From JBARDN01 sp963755705 (GTDB lineage: Bacteria; Desulfobacterota; Binatia; Binatales; Binataceae), in NCBI GenBank assembly GCA_963755705.1, contig CAVWKW010000001.1:1488001-1552000 (forward strand): a stretch of DNA of 64,000 bases, in the 5' to 3' direction. Positions 51,766 through 60,358 of this stretch are shown here, piece after piece (positions within the stretch are counted from its first letter, which is position 1; each line of letters begins with the position of its first letter). The notes beneath the pieces are model-generated. The model searched no databases. It was not told where the DNA came from and saw nothing but the letters and a program-made list of their open reading frames with translations. The position numbers and the translations under genes are program-made.

Positions 51766-52902
51766 TCAGGTTGGCCGCAGCTCCGGGCGAGTCAGAGAAG
51801 CCAGGCGTGGGAGCACTTCGCGGTTGAAGCGTTCGTCTATTAGCGCGAGATGAAAACAGTCGATTCCGAGCGCATGAAACTCCGCCATCCGGTTCAGAAT
51901 TGTTTGCGGGCTTCCGATGAGGCCGCTCAGGTAGCCCTCGTTCGTGTCGAGCATCGCTAGCTTGTCCGCGTTTGCCGACCACATCCCCTGCGCTCCCGAA
52001 TGCGCCAGCTTGCGCCGCTCGTGCAGATCGGTCGGAAGCTTCGAGAGCATCGCCTCGATCTCCGCCTGCGCCTCGCTATCGGTATCGCGGCAGAGCGGGA
52101 TGGCATACAGGGCAAACCGCACCCGGCGGGCGGTTGTGGCCGTACGCGCGCGCACCTCCGCGATGATTTGCCGGATCCGTTCGGGCGTTCCTCCGTTGAG
52201 AAACATCCAGTCCGAATGGCTCGCCGCAAGGGCCATCGCTGCCGGAGATTGCCCGCCCTGAAACACTTCGAGCGGCGAACGCGGGCGCGGATCGATTGAG
52301 AGATCGCGCACCTGGTAAAACTTCCCCTCGTAGCTGAAGCGCTCGCGGCTCCAGGCACCGCGCAGCACTTCGATAAATTCGCGCGAACGCAGGTAACGAT
52401 CGTCATGCTCCAGCAACGCCGCACCGTACATCCCAAATTCGACCTCGTGCCATCCGGAAGTCACATTGATTGCCCAGCGGCCGCCGCTGATCTGATCAAT
52501 CGTGGCGCCCCATTTCGCAATCGGTGCCGGATCGAAGAAGCCGGGATGGACCGCCGTGATCAGGCGGATGCGGCTCGTACGAGCCGCGTAAAATGCGGTC
52601 ATCGCAAGACAATCGTAGGTCGAGCGCTCGGTCTCCTCGCCTGACCCCCACCATCGCTGCGCGACCAGCAGATAGTCGATTCCAAGTTCCTCTGCATGGC
52701 GCACTGGCGCGAGCATCCGCTCGCTGAGCGCCGCACCGGTGCGCGTTTCGTCAGACCGCGCCACAACCGTGGGCGCCCAGGTACAAGTCAATACGCGGCT
52801 ACGCCCGGGAACTTTCCCGCGATCGAAATCACCCTCGGTCAAATCGTTCACAGGATTCACACCTTCGAAAAAGCTTTCCGCCGACGCAACGCCGGACCTC
52901 AA
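51766..52902 (-). CDS. LLM-class flavin-dependent monooxygenase
   Basis: A 378-residue TIM-barrel oxidoreductase of the luciferase-like family, using FMNH2 from a separate reductase. SGGRWAINVTSGWHEVEFGMYG and PLEVFQGGQSPAAMALAASHSDWMF carry the FMN-phosphate site of alkanesulfonate monooxygenase-like (SsuD/DmoA) enzymes. The C-terminal LIGSPQTILNRMAEFHALGIDCF is also typical. The substrate is unknown. The sequence before residue 30 is not conserved, so a start further inside is possible. It is convergent with the tRNA gene. Confidence 0.85.
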   Translation of the reverse strand: MRSGVASAESFFEGVNPVNDLTEGDFDRGKVPGRSRVLTCTWAPTVVARSDETRTGAALSERMLAPVRHAEELGIDYLLVAQRWWGSGEETERSTYDCLAMTAFYAARTSRIRLITAVHPGFFDPAPIAKWGATIDQISGGRWAINVTSGWHEVEFGMYGAALLEHDDRYLRSREFIEVLRGAWSRERFSYEGKFYQVRDLSIDPRPRSPLEVFQGGQSPAAMALAASHSDWMFLNGGTPERIRQIIAEVRARTATTARRVRFALYAIPLCRDTDSEAQAEIEAMLSKLPTDLHERRKLAHSGAQGMWSANADKLAMLDTNEGYLSGLIGSPQTILNRMAEFHALGIDCFHLALIDERFNREVLPRLASLTRPELRPT

Positions 52903-53039
52903 CCTGGAGAGAACGGTACCAAAGCCGGCTCGCCTCTACCACGGCGCGCCGAATCGCCACGATTGGTGGGTCGCGCGCTTGACTTCTCTGGTGCATCGGA
53001 TAACGACAAGCGGAGCAGCTACATCCACAGGAGGCCGCC

Positions 53040-54479
53040 GTGTCTGAGCTTGCCCATTTGAGCGCCAACGCTATCGCGAGAAAAATCCGCCGGCGCGAGA
53101 TTTCCAGCCGCGAAGCCCTCGACTATTTTCTGACTCGCGTCGAGTCCCTGAATAAGCCCATCAACTGTGTCGTGACGATCGACGCCGATCGCGCTCGCTC
53201 GGAGGCCGACGCCGCCGATGCCGCGCTTGCGCGTGGCGAGGTGCGCGGTCCGCTGCACGGTGTTCCGATGACGATCAAGGATTCCTTTCAGACCGCCGGG
53301 ATGCGCACCACCTCGGGCGCGCCGGAGCTGAAGGATTTCATCCCGAAAGAAGATGCGTGGCCGGTGGCGCGGCTGCGCGAGGCGGGCGCCGTCATCTTCG
53401 GCAAGACCAATCTGCCGATTTACGCCGGCGACCTGCAAAGTTACAACGAGGTCTTTGGGACCACCAATAATCCTCACGACCTTTCACGCACTCCTGGCGG
53501 CTCATCCGGTGGATCGGCCGCGGCGCTCGCGTGCGGATTCACGCCGCTGGAACTTGGCAGCGATATCGGCGGTTCGATTCGGCTGCCGTCGCATATGTCA
53601 GGCGTCGTCGGGCATAAGCCGAGCTATGGGATCGTGCCGGCGCATGGACAGATCCCCGGTCCTCCGGGAACGTTGACGATGGCCGATCTCGCGGTGGCGG
53701 GACCGATGGCGCGCACCGTCGAGGATCTCAAGCTCGGCCTCGACATCATGGCCGGCCCCAATCGCTGGGAGCATCCCGCGTGGCGGCTTAAGCTTCCGCC
53801 GCCGCGCCATCGGACCCTCAAGGAATATCGCATCGCGGCGTGGCTCGATGATCCCGCGTGCCGCGTCGAGTCAGACGTGCGCGAGCTGCTCGGGAAAGCC
53901 GCGCTCGCGCTCGAAACCGCGGGCGCGCGAGTTGATCACGATGCGCGCCCCGAGTTCACGCTGGAGAAAGTTGCGGAGACGTTTTCCGCGCTGTTGCAAG
54001 CCGCGCTAGCGGGTGGTGTTCCCAACGATCGTCTCGACGAATACGCCGCGACCCCCGGCGACTCACCCGCGGCTCGTACTCGACGCCTGCTCGCGATACG
54101 CCATCGTCAATGGCTCAGCTACAACGAGCGTCGCCTGCAGATGCGCAAGCGCTGGGAAGAATTTTTCACCAACTGGGACGCGATGTTGCTGCCGGTCATG
54201 CCGTGCGCTGCGATCCCACACGATCATTCCGAGCCGATGGCTAACCGAACCGCTTTGATCGGAGATCAGCAGCGTCCCTATTGGAGTCTCACCACCTGGA
54301 TGGCGCCCGCCGGAGCATGTTATCTCCCCGCGACGGTGATCCCGGTCGGCCGCTTGAAGAATGGGCTCCCGATTGGAATCCAGATCGTCGGGCCATATCT
54401 CGAGGATCGCACCACGCTTGACCTCGCCAAGCGCCTGGCAGGTCTGGTCGGCGGATGTCCGCGTCCGCCCGGGTTCTGA
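53040..54479 (+). CDS. amidase (amidase signature family)
   Basis: A 479-residue hydrolase that cleaves carboxamides. The Ser-cis-Ser-Lys triad is visible: Lys80 in VPMTIKDSF, the cis-Ser in GGSSGGSAAALACG, and the nucleophile in GSDIGGSIRLPSH. The start is GTG 53040, because AGGAGG lies 5 bases upstream. The protein is closer to plain amidases than to GatA, since no gatB or gatC is nearby. The substrate is open. Divergent from the LLM gene. Confidence 0.88.
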   Translation: MSELAHLSANAIARKIRRREISSREALDYFLTRVESLNKPINCVVTIDADRARSEADAADAALARGEVRGPLHGVPMTIKDSFQTAGMRTTSGAPELKDFIPKEDAWPVARLREAGAVIFGKTNLPIYAGDLQSYNEVFGTTNNPHDLSRTPGGSSGGSAAALACGFTPLELGSDIGGSIRLPSHMSGVVGHKPSYGIVPAHGQIPGPPGTLTMADLAVAGPMARTVEDLKLGLDIMAGPNRWEHPAWRLKLPPPRHRTLKEYRIAAWLDDPACRVESDVRELLGKAALALETAGARVDHDARPEFTLEKVAETFSALLQAALAGGVPNDRLDEYAATPGDSPAARTRRLLAIRHRQWLSYNERRLQMRKRWEEFFTNWDAMLLPVMPCAAIPHDHSEPMANRTALIGDQQRPYWSLTTWMAPAGACYLPATVIPVGRLKNGLPIGIQIVGPYLEDRTTLDLAKRLAGLVGGCPRPPGF

Positions 54480-54523
54480 TTCGAGCTAATGGGCTGATCG
54501 CCGACACTGAAGGAGGGTTCGCC

Positions 54524-55066
54524 ATGGCCGGTCTCATGCTTATCCCCGGAATCGAGGAAGTCCGCGCGCATCGCACGTGGTTTCTGGTGATCGGCATCCT
54601 GTTGATCATCTGCGGGCTGGTCGCACTCGGCGACACCTTCGCGATGACTCTCGTCTCGATGCTGATTCTCGGATGGCTCCTGGTGATAAGCGGAGTGATC
54701 GAAGTCGTCCACGGCTTCGCGCGCCGGGGATGGGGCGGGTTCTTCATCAATCTGCTCGCCGGGATTCTCTATGTGGTCGCGGGCCTGTTGATCGTATCGG
54801 AGCCGCATATCGCCGCGATGACTCTTACCCTGCTGATCGCGATGATCCTGATCGTTGCCGGCAGCTTCCGATTGTTCGTCGCCTTCGGCACGCAAATCCA
54901 TCATCGCGGATGGCTCATCTTCAACGGCGCGATCTCGCTGATCCTCGGGATCTCGATCGCGGCGTCGTGGCCGCTTTCGAGTTTGTGGGTAATCGGCCTG
55001 TTCATCGGGATCGATTTCATAGTTGATGGATGGACCGAAGTGATGCTGGCCCTGGCGGTGCGCTGA
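54524..55066 (+). CDS. HdeD-family membrane protein
   Basis: A 180-residue protein with six hydrophobic helices arranged as three hairpins (WFLVIGILLIICGLVAL, FINLLAGILYVVAGLLIV and others), the DUF308/HdeD layout. E. coli HdeD helps survive acid stress at high cell density, but the function in other bacteria is not known. AGGAGGG precedes the ATG. A longer open frame from 54455 overlaps the amidase and is ignored. Confidence 0.85.
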   Translation: MAGLMLIPGIEEVRAHRTWFLVIGILLIICGLVALGDTFAMTLVSMLILGWLLVISGVIEVVHGFARRGWGGFFINLLAGILYVVAGLLIVSEPHIAAMTLTLLIAMILIVAGSFRLFVAFGTQIHHRGWLIFNGAISLILGISIAASWPLSSLWVIGLFIGIDFIVDGWTEVMLALAVR

Positions 55067-55768
55067 ACCCGCGTCTTCCGCGATCCCGACGATTGCATTA
55101 TGCAATCCCTCGGGGCATCGCTTCATTTCAATCTGCAATGCAGCCTAAATTCTGGTACTCCATAATTCAGACTGAGCTTCGCGATTTGTTTTGCTAATGC
55201 AGGATACATTCCGGTTTTCCCGGTAGCACCAGCTCCGCGACGTTGCGTGGCGTGGCAATTGCTCAGGATTGCTGGCGACCAATGTTTCAATCCAACCGGA
55301 CGTCGGCGTCGTGAGGAAGTTCTGACGGGAGAGTCGGATGACTAGACGAACGAAAGGTCGGACCTCGCTCTCGCGTGCTCGCGTACCGGGAGAAAAGTGC
55401 ATGGTGATTCCCTTCCCGATGACTTCTCACAGCCATCGAAAAAGCCGCAGCCCGAGCGGCGAGTTTTTTGAGCGGTTGCTGGTTGCCATTATCTTTGTAG
55501 TCGGGCGGCCGCATCCGATACCGTCGCCACGCCAAAGCCCGGGGCCGCGCTTGTTACTGGATAAACGCCGCACTCGCGATCGTGGCGCAGCGGTCGTTCC
55601 GCTCGCCTCCAGCGATTTCCTGTCCGGACTCTGAAATCTTTGCACATCCGGCGATCCTGCCCGGGCGATTGCTATCGGATCACTGCGCACGCTTTTCGGA
55701 CTGCGCGGGAGGTTCTGATCGCACCTCACGTTTGACCCGCGCTGTAGCGTCGAATCAGATACATCTCG
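55067..55768. other. 700-base region with no recognised gene
   Basis: Between hdeD-like and the MFS remnant, I see no ribosome site leading into a frame with a plausible protein and no repeat or RNA signature. Short open frames on both strands lack family features. The composition is slightly more AT-rich than the surroundings. With the adjacent frameshifted MFS gene, it may be decaying sequence. Confidence 0.4.
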
Positions 55769-57219
55769 ATGGATTCCTCTCCGAATCTTACGGCACGGAC
55801 AGAACTGGTTGCGCCCCTGATCGTCGGATGCGCGCTGTTCATGGAGATGCTCGATTCGACCGTCATCTCTACCGCGTTGCCTGCGATGGCGACCTCGCTT
55901 CATCAGGATCCGATCAGGCTCAATCTTGCAATCACCGCCTACATGCTGAGCCTCGCGGTGTTTGTGCCGATCAGCGGATGGATGGCCGACCGGTTCGGCT
56001 GCCGCACTGTGTTTCGTGCCGCGATCGTGATCTTCACCATCGGCTCGGTCCTGTGCGGTCTGTCCGGTTCGCTCTCGACCATCGTTTTCTCGCGCATCCT
56101 GCAGGTGGCGCGATGATGGTGCCGGTCGGCAGGGTCATCGTCCTCAAAACCGTGGACAAGGCCAATCTGGTCACTGCGATGTCCTATCTGACGGTGCCCG
56201 CGGTGCTCGGGCCGGTGGTGGGACCTCCGGTCGGCGGCTTTATCGTGACCTACTGGTCGTGGCGCTGGATTTTCTTCATCAACGTACCGATCGGAATCCT
56301 CGGCATTACGCTGGTCTCGATGTTCATCGAAGACATCAGCGAGGCGGAGGTGCGGCCGCTCGATCTACGTGGCTTCGTGCTCACCGGACTCGGCCTGGCC
56401 GGGTTGGTATTTGGCTTTGAAACCATTGGGCGCGACATCGTGCCTGCGGGCGTTACGATGTGCGTGCTGGCCGCGGGAGGCATCTGCCTTGGATCATATT
56501 TCTTTCATGCCCGCCGCATTCCTCATCCGATCGTCGATCTGAGCTTGCTCAAGATCCCGACCTTTGCAATCTCAACGGTCGGCGGCGGACTCTTCCGGAT
56601 CGGGATCGGCGCATTGCCGTTTCTGCTCCCGATGCTGTTGCAGTTGGTCTTTGGGCTCTCGCCGTTCGCCTCCGGGATGTTGACCTTCACCAGCGCTTGC
56701 GGTGCTCTATTGATGAAGCCCACCGCGGGACCAATTATCCAGCGCATGGGCTTCAAGTCCGTTCTGATCAGCAACGGAATCTTGTGCGCCGTGATTCTCG
56801 CGAGCTACGCACTTTTCCGTCCATCAACCCCGCACACGGTGATCGTCGTTGCCCTGTTCGTCGGAGGATTTCTGCGTTCGCTCCAGTTCACCGCGCTGGG
56901 AACGCTCACTTATGCCGACGTTCCGAACGAGTCCATGAGCAGCGCATCGACGCTCTCCAGCATGGCGCAGCAGTTTTTCTTCAGTCTCGGCATCACCATC
57001 GCCGCGCTGGTGTTACATTTCAGCTTGTGGTTCCACGGATCCAAGGTGTTGTCGACCCAGGATTTCACTCCTGCTTTCCTAATCACCGCCATCCTCTCGC
57101 TGGTGTCGGCGTTTATGTACTATTCGCTGGAGCGTCACGCCGGCGCGGAAGTTTCCGGCCGCCGTCCCGCAGTCGCCAGGACTTCCGCGATGGAGACGGC
57201 GACGCCGAGCGCGCGCTGA
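55769..57219 (+). pseudogene. DHA2-type MFS exporter, frameshifted
   Basis: The first 115 residues (55769-56116) give the start of a 14-helix drug exporter: LMEMLDSTVISTALPAM-like FMEMLDSTVISTALPAM, then GWMADRFGCRTVF. They run into a stop after SRILQVAR. The next residues expected there (G-x-G-G-A-x-M-V-P-V-G-R) occur in another frame as GGAMMVPVGRVI and continue to 57219. A deletion of about 7 bases (or 1 mod 3) near 56105 explains this. The total would be about 485 residues, normal for EmrB/QacA-type exporters. It is a true pseudogene or a sequence error. Confidence 0.8.
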
Positions 57220-57411
57220 TCTTGCGTCGGCAAACGGTGGCGCGCCACTTTCCCGATCTCGGCTGATTCGGCTTCCCGCGCCATTTGGGGTGCGTACCCA
57301 GGAATGCAACAGGGCAATCAAAAGTGGCCGAACGAAGCCACTAAGTATTCAATTTTGAGAATTCCGGTGGTTCGCAGAGGTTAAGAGGCCACCGCTGCCG
57401 CCGGCAGTCGG

Positions 57412-57618
57412 TCACTCGTCGGGACGCGGCGTGGGGGCGGGCATATCTTCGTCGAGATCGATGATCTGTCCGGGTTGGGGGCCGGCGACGATACCTTCGA
57501 GGTCGGCGTCGAGGCCGCCAGGGTTGGTTTTCTTTTCTGCCAGGCGCCGGGCTTTGCGCTGTTCCTTGTCCTGCTGTTTTTGTTTACGCAGTTGTTCCTT
57601 GCGGCGTTTTTCATTCAT
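57412..57618 (-). CDS. small highly basic hypothetical protein
   Basis: A 68-residue protein whose N-terminal 35 residues are almost all Lys, Arg, Gln and Glu (NEKRRKEQLRKQKQQDKEQRKARR), a probable charged helix. A flexible acidic tail (DLDEDMPAPTPRPDE) follows. Similar small basic proteins are found near RNA-binding protein genes in related bacteria, but I cannot name a family. It lies just after the RRM gene and in the same direction, but the strong terminator between them makes co-transcription incomplete. Confidence 0.55.
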   Translation of the reverse strand: MNEKRRKEQLRKQKQQDKEQRKARRLAEKKTNPGGLDADLEGIVAGPQPGQIIDLDEDMPAPTPRPDE

Positions 57619-57670
57619 GCGGGTTATTCCTGTGGATCAGTTCGATCAGCTAGACATGCGCGTACCCGTG

Positions 57671-57704
57671 GAAAAAAGAAAGGGCGGGCCGAAGCCCGCC
57701 CTTT
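57671..57704 (-). terminator. intrinsic terminator of the RRM gene
   Basis: An 11-bp perfect stem (57679-57689 with 57694-57704, arms AAAGGGCGGGC and its complement) with a CGAA tetraloop on the plus strand lies next to a run that reads TTTCTTTTTTC on the minus strand. It lies 11 bases after the RRM stop codon. Confidence 0.88.
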
Positions 57705-57714
57705 GGATGTCATC

Positions 57715-58047
57715 CTACCAGCGGTCGCGTCCGCCGCCGCCGCCGCCGCTGCGGTTTCCACCGCCGCTGCGATTGCCGCCGCCGCCGCCGAAGCCGGACT
57801 CACGCGGCTTGGCCTCATTGACCTTGATGTTGCGTCCCTTGAGTTCCGTCTCATTGAACTGCTGAATTGCTTTCGAGGCATCTTCCGCGTTGGTCATCTC
57901 GACAAAGCCGAATCCCTTCGACTGGCCGGAAAACTTGTCCATGATAACCGCGACGCTCGCGACCTGTCCGACCTGTGAGAAAAGTGACTCGAGGTCGCTG
58001 TTGGAAACCGTGTAGGCCAGATTGCCTACGTACAACTTGCTGGGCAT
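57715..58047 (-). CDS. RRM-domain RNA-binding protein (glycine-rich)
   Basis: A 110-residue protein with one RNA-recognition motif: RNP2 is KLYVGNLAY and RNP1 is KGFGFVEM. A glycine-rich tail (GGGGGNRSGGGNRSGGGGGG) ends in RDRW. This is the small RRM family of bacteria, thought to bind RNA broadly and often induced by cold. GGAGGG precedes the ATG. An 8-bp hairpin lies about 45 bases upstream of the start, in the possible 5' leader. Confidence 0.93.
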   Translation of the reverse strand: MPSKLYVGNLAYTVSNSDLESLFSQVGQVASVAVIMDKFSGQSKGFGFVEMTNAEDASKAIQQFNETELKGRNIKVNEAKPRESGFGGGGGNRSGGGNRSGGGGGGRDRW

Positions 58048-58091
58048 TTTTTGCCCTCCGTTAGGTATGTGCCGGGAAAGCTCGAACAGAA

Positions 58092-58113
58092 AATCCGGGC
58101 TAATTCCCGGATT
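58092..58113 (-). promoter_or_regulatory. hairpin upstream of the RRM gene
   Basis: AATCCGGG (58092-58099) and CCCGGATT (58106-58113) form a perfect 8-bp stem around CTAATT, about 45 bases before the RRM start codon on the minus strand. No T tract follows. It could lie in the 5' leader RNA and influence translation or stability. Confidence 0.45.
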
Positions 58114-58276
58114 CAGATGAAGGAAACAATCCGACCGTTATAGCGGCATCCTATGCTGTTGTCCGAGGTGAAGCTACAGGCATCCGCCGCTGACATTTCT
58201 GCTCCGGGCAGATGGTGCAGGCGTGCGGCGGCACTTGCCTGGTGGCGATCGCTATGGCGTCAGTAGGAACCGCGCC

Positions 58277-59539
58277 ATGGACCTTCCCGAGCCGTCATTC
58301 GATTCCTCGCCGGAGCGCCCACCGAGCGTCTTTCTCCGGCGCGACTTCAAACTATTCCTGCTCGCGATGTTTCTCGCGTCGCTCGCGTCCGCGGCGCAAT
58401 CGGTCGCGATCAGTTGGCAGATTTACGATATCGTGCGCGATCCGCTGGCGCTCGGCTACGCAGGCCTTGCGCAATTCCTGCCGATGGCGATCCTCGCGCT
58501 GCCCGCGGGAGATCTCGCCGATCGCCGCAATCGCCGCACGATTCTCGCGATCGGATTTGTCGTGCAGGCTCTTTGCGCGGGCGCGCTGCTGGCGCTCACC
58601 TATGCGGACTACCGCCTGATCGCGCCATTCTACATAGTGCTCGCGATGCTCGGGATCGTGCGCGCGTTCGTGCGGCCGGCAGCGGACGCGTTCCTGCCGC
58701 TCTTGGTCCCCGCGGAGCAGTTCCCGGAGGCGGTGGCGTGGACTTCTTCGGCCAGGCAGACCGCGACTATCGCGGGTCCCGCGCTCGGCGGACTGCTCTA
58801 CGTCTTCGGCCCAATGGCCGCCTACGGGATGTGCCTTGCGATGTTCTCGATCGTCGCGCTGGCCTTCGCGCTGATCCATACACGCAGCGTCCATCAGGCT
58901 CCGATGCTGGGGCAGAGCGCGTTCGCCCGGGTCACGGCAGGAATAAAATATCTCCGCACTCGCCCCATAATCCTGGGCGCAATCTCGCTCGATCTGTTCG
59001 CGGTCCTGCTCGGCGGCGCAACCGCGTTGCTGCCGATTTATGCGCGCGACATCCTGCGCGTCGGCCCCGGCGGGTTGGGCCTGCTGCGCAGTGCTCCCGC
59101 TCTGGGAGCTGCCGTGACGGGTCTTGGCCTGGTCAGGATTCCGCTCACCCGCAAAGCAGGATTGACGATGTTCGGCTGCGTCGCGATGTTCGGAATTGCG
59201 ACGATCGTGTTTGGTCTCTCGCGCGATTTCGCGCTATCGCTCGGCGCGCTGATCGTCCTGGGCGCGTCGGACATGATCAGCGTCTACGTCCGCCACACTC
59301 TTACGCAGCTCGCGACGCCGGACGCGATGCGCGGGCGGGTCAGCGCGCTGAGCTCGCTGTTTATCGGCACCTCGAACGAGCTCGGCGAGTTCGAGTCGGG
59401 GGTCACCGCCTCATGGTTTGGCACCGTACCCTCGGTGGTGATTGGCGGAATCGGCACTATCGGCGTGGTCGCGCTGTGGATGTGGATGTTCCCGAGCCTG
59501 CGCCAGGTTGACGATCTGGTCGCAGTCACGCCGGAGTGA
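58277..59539 (+). CDS. MFS exporter (MFS_3/EntS-like)
   Basis: A 420-residue transporter with 12 hydrophobic helices. FKLFLLAMFLASLASAAQSVAISWQIYDI and the loop LPAGDLADRRNRRTIL (G-D-x-A-D-R-x-x-R-R) match the EntS-type MFS_3 family, which exports siderophores or small drugs. The second half has GVRIPLTRK-like LVRIPLTRKAGLTMF. The ATG at 58277 is used because AGGAA lies 7 bases upstream. Substrate unknown. Confidence 0.85.
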   Translation: MDLPEPSFDSSPERPPSVFLRRDFKLFLLAMFLASLASAAQSVAISWQIYDIVRDPLALGYAGLAQFLPMAILALPAGDLADRRNRRTILAIGFVVQALCAGALLALTYADYRLIAPFYIVLAMLGIVRAFVRPAADAFLPLLVPAEQFPEAVAWTSSARQTATIAGPALGGLLYVFGPMAAYGMCLAMFSIVALAFALIHTRSVHQAPMLGQSAFARVTAGIKYLRTRPIILGAISLDLFAVLLGGATALLPIYARDILRVGPGGLGLLRSAPALGAAVTGLGLVRIPLTRKAGLTMFGCVAMFGIATIVFGLSRDFALSLGALIVLGASDMISVYVRHTLTQLATPDAMRGRVSALSSLFIGTSNELGEFESGVTASWFGTVPSVVIGGIGTIGVVALWMWMFPSLRQVDDLVAVTPE

Positions 59540-59547
59540 ATCGCGAT

Positions 59548-60333
59548 TTACGTGGGCCGCGATGCGAGCATCGCGACGCTCTCGACCATCTCGATGAAGG
59601 TTCCCGCGGGCGAAAATTCCAGCAGCGCCGCGCGCAGCTCGCGCTCGAACGCTTGGCGCCGCTCGCCCAGGAAAGCAATCGAGGTCGAGGACATCGAATA
59701 GGCGCGGCCGATCAGCTCTTCCAGGCTCGAGATGCGCTTGCCCGTCACCGCGACCCGGTCGGTCACGGAGAAAGGCGAGCGGAGCACGACGGTCTCGTGC
59801 CGCTCCCACGCGGGATTGGTCCAATGACGCCGATGAGCGCGGGGCGCGGCATATTTCTGCGACACGATTTCCCACGCCGCGCGCCATCCGTTCTCCGGCG
59901 CATCGAGCAGCCTCTCTCCCAGAAGAGCGATCGCGCCGCCCGGCTCGATAATCGTGTCGAGCGCGGCCAGCGTCGCGTCGCGATCCATCCAATGGAACGA
60001 GCGTCCCATCGTCGCCATCCGAAACGCACCGAGCTCATGCCCGAGCGTCTGCGAGCTTCCTGAGACGAGGGTCAACGCAACCTGCGCGCGTTCGGCTTCC
60101 TGGCGCGCCGCGTCGAGCATCGCGGGCTCCGGATCGACGCCGACGATTTCGGCGAAGTAGGGCGCCATCGCGATCGCGATAAACCCGGGGCCGCATCCGA
60201 GGTCGAGCAGCCGCCCGCGTCCGTCCAGCCCGCGCCGCGCGGCAATCAGCTCGAACAGCGCCGCCGGATAGCGCGGGCGAAAGCGCGCGTAGTAAGGGAC
60301 GGTCGATTCAAATCTGCCGGTATACTCGGCCAT
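59548..60333 (-). CDS. SAM-dependent methyltransferase
   Basis: A 261-residue class I methyltransferase. LLDLGCGPGFIAIAM is the SAM-binding motif I and VGVDPEPAMLDAARQEA motif II, followed by FRMATMGRSFHWMD. Acceptor unknown. An ATG at 60333 is preferred over the upstream TTG because it begins the conserved sequence. It starts 25 bases before the end of the acyl-CoA synthetase gene. Both are on the same strand, so they may be co-transcribed. Confidence 0.85.
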   Translation of the reverse strand: MAEYTGRFESTVPYYARFRPRYPAALFELIAARRGLDGRGRLLDLGCGPGFIAIAMAPYFAEIVGVDPEPAMLDAARQEAERAQVALTLVSGSSQTLGHELGAFRMATMGRSFHWMDRDATLAALDTIIEPGGAIALLGERLLDAPENGWRAAWEIVSQKYAAPRAHRRHWTNPAWERHETVVLRSPFSVTDRVAVTGKRISSLEELIGRAYSMSSTSIAFLGERRQAFERELRAALLEFSPAGTFIEMVESVAMLASRPT

Positions 60334-60358
60334 CGGAGTCAGAATATCGCGTTGCAAC

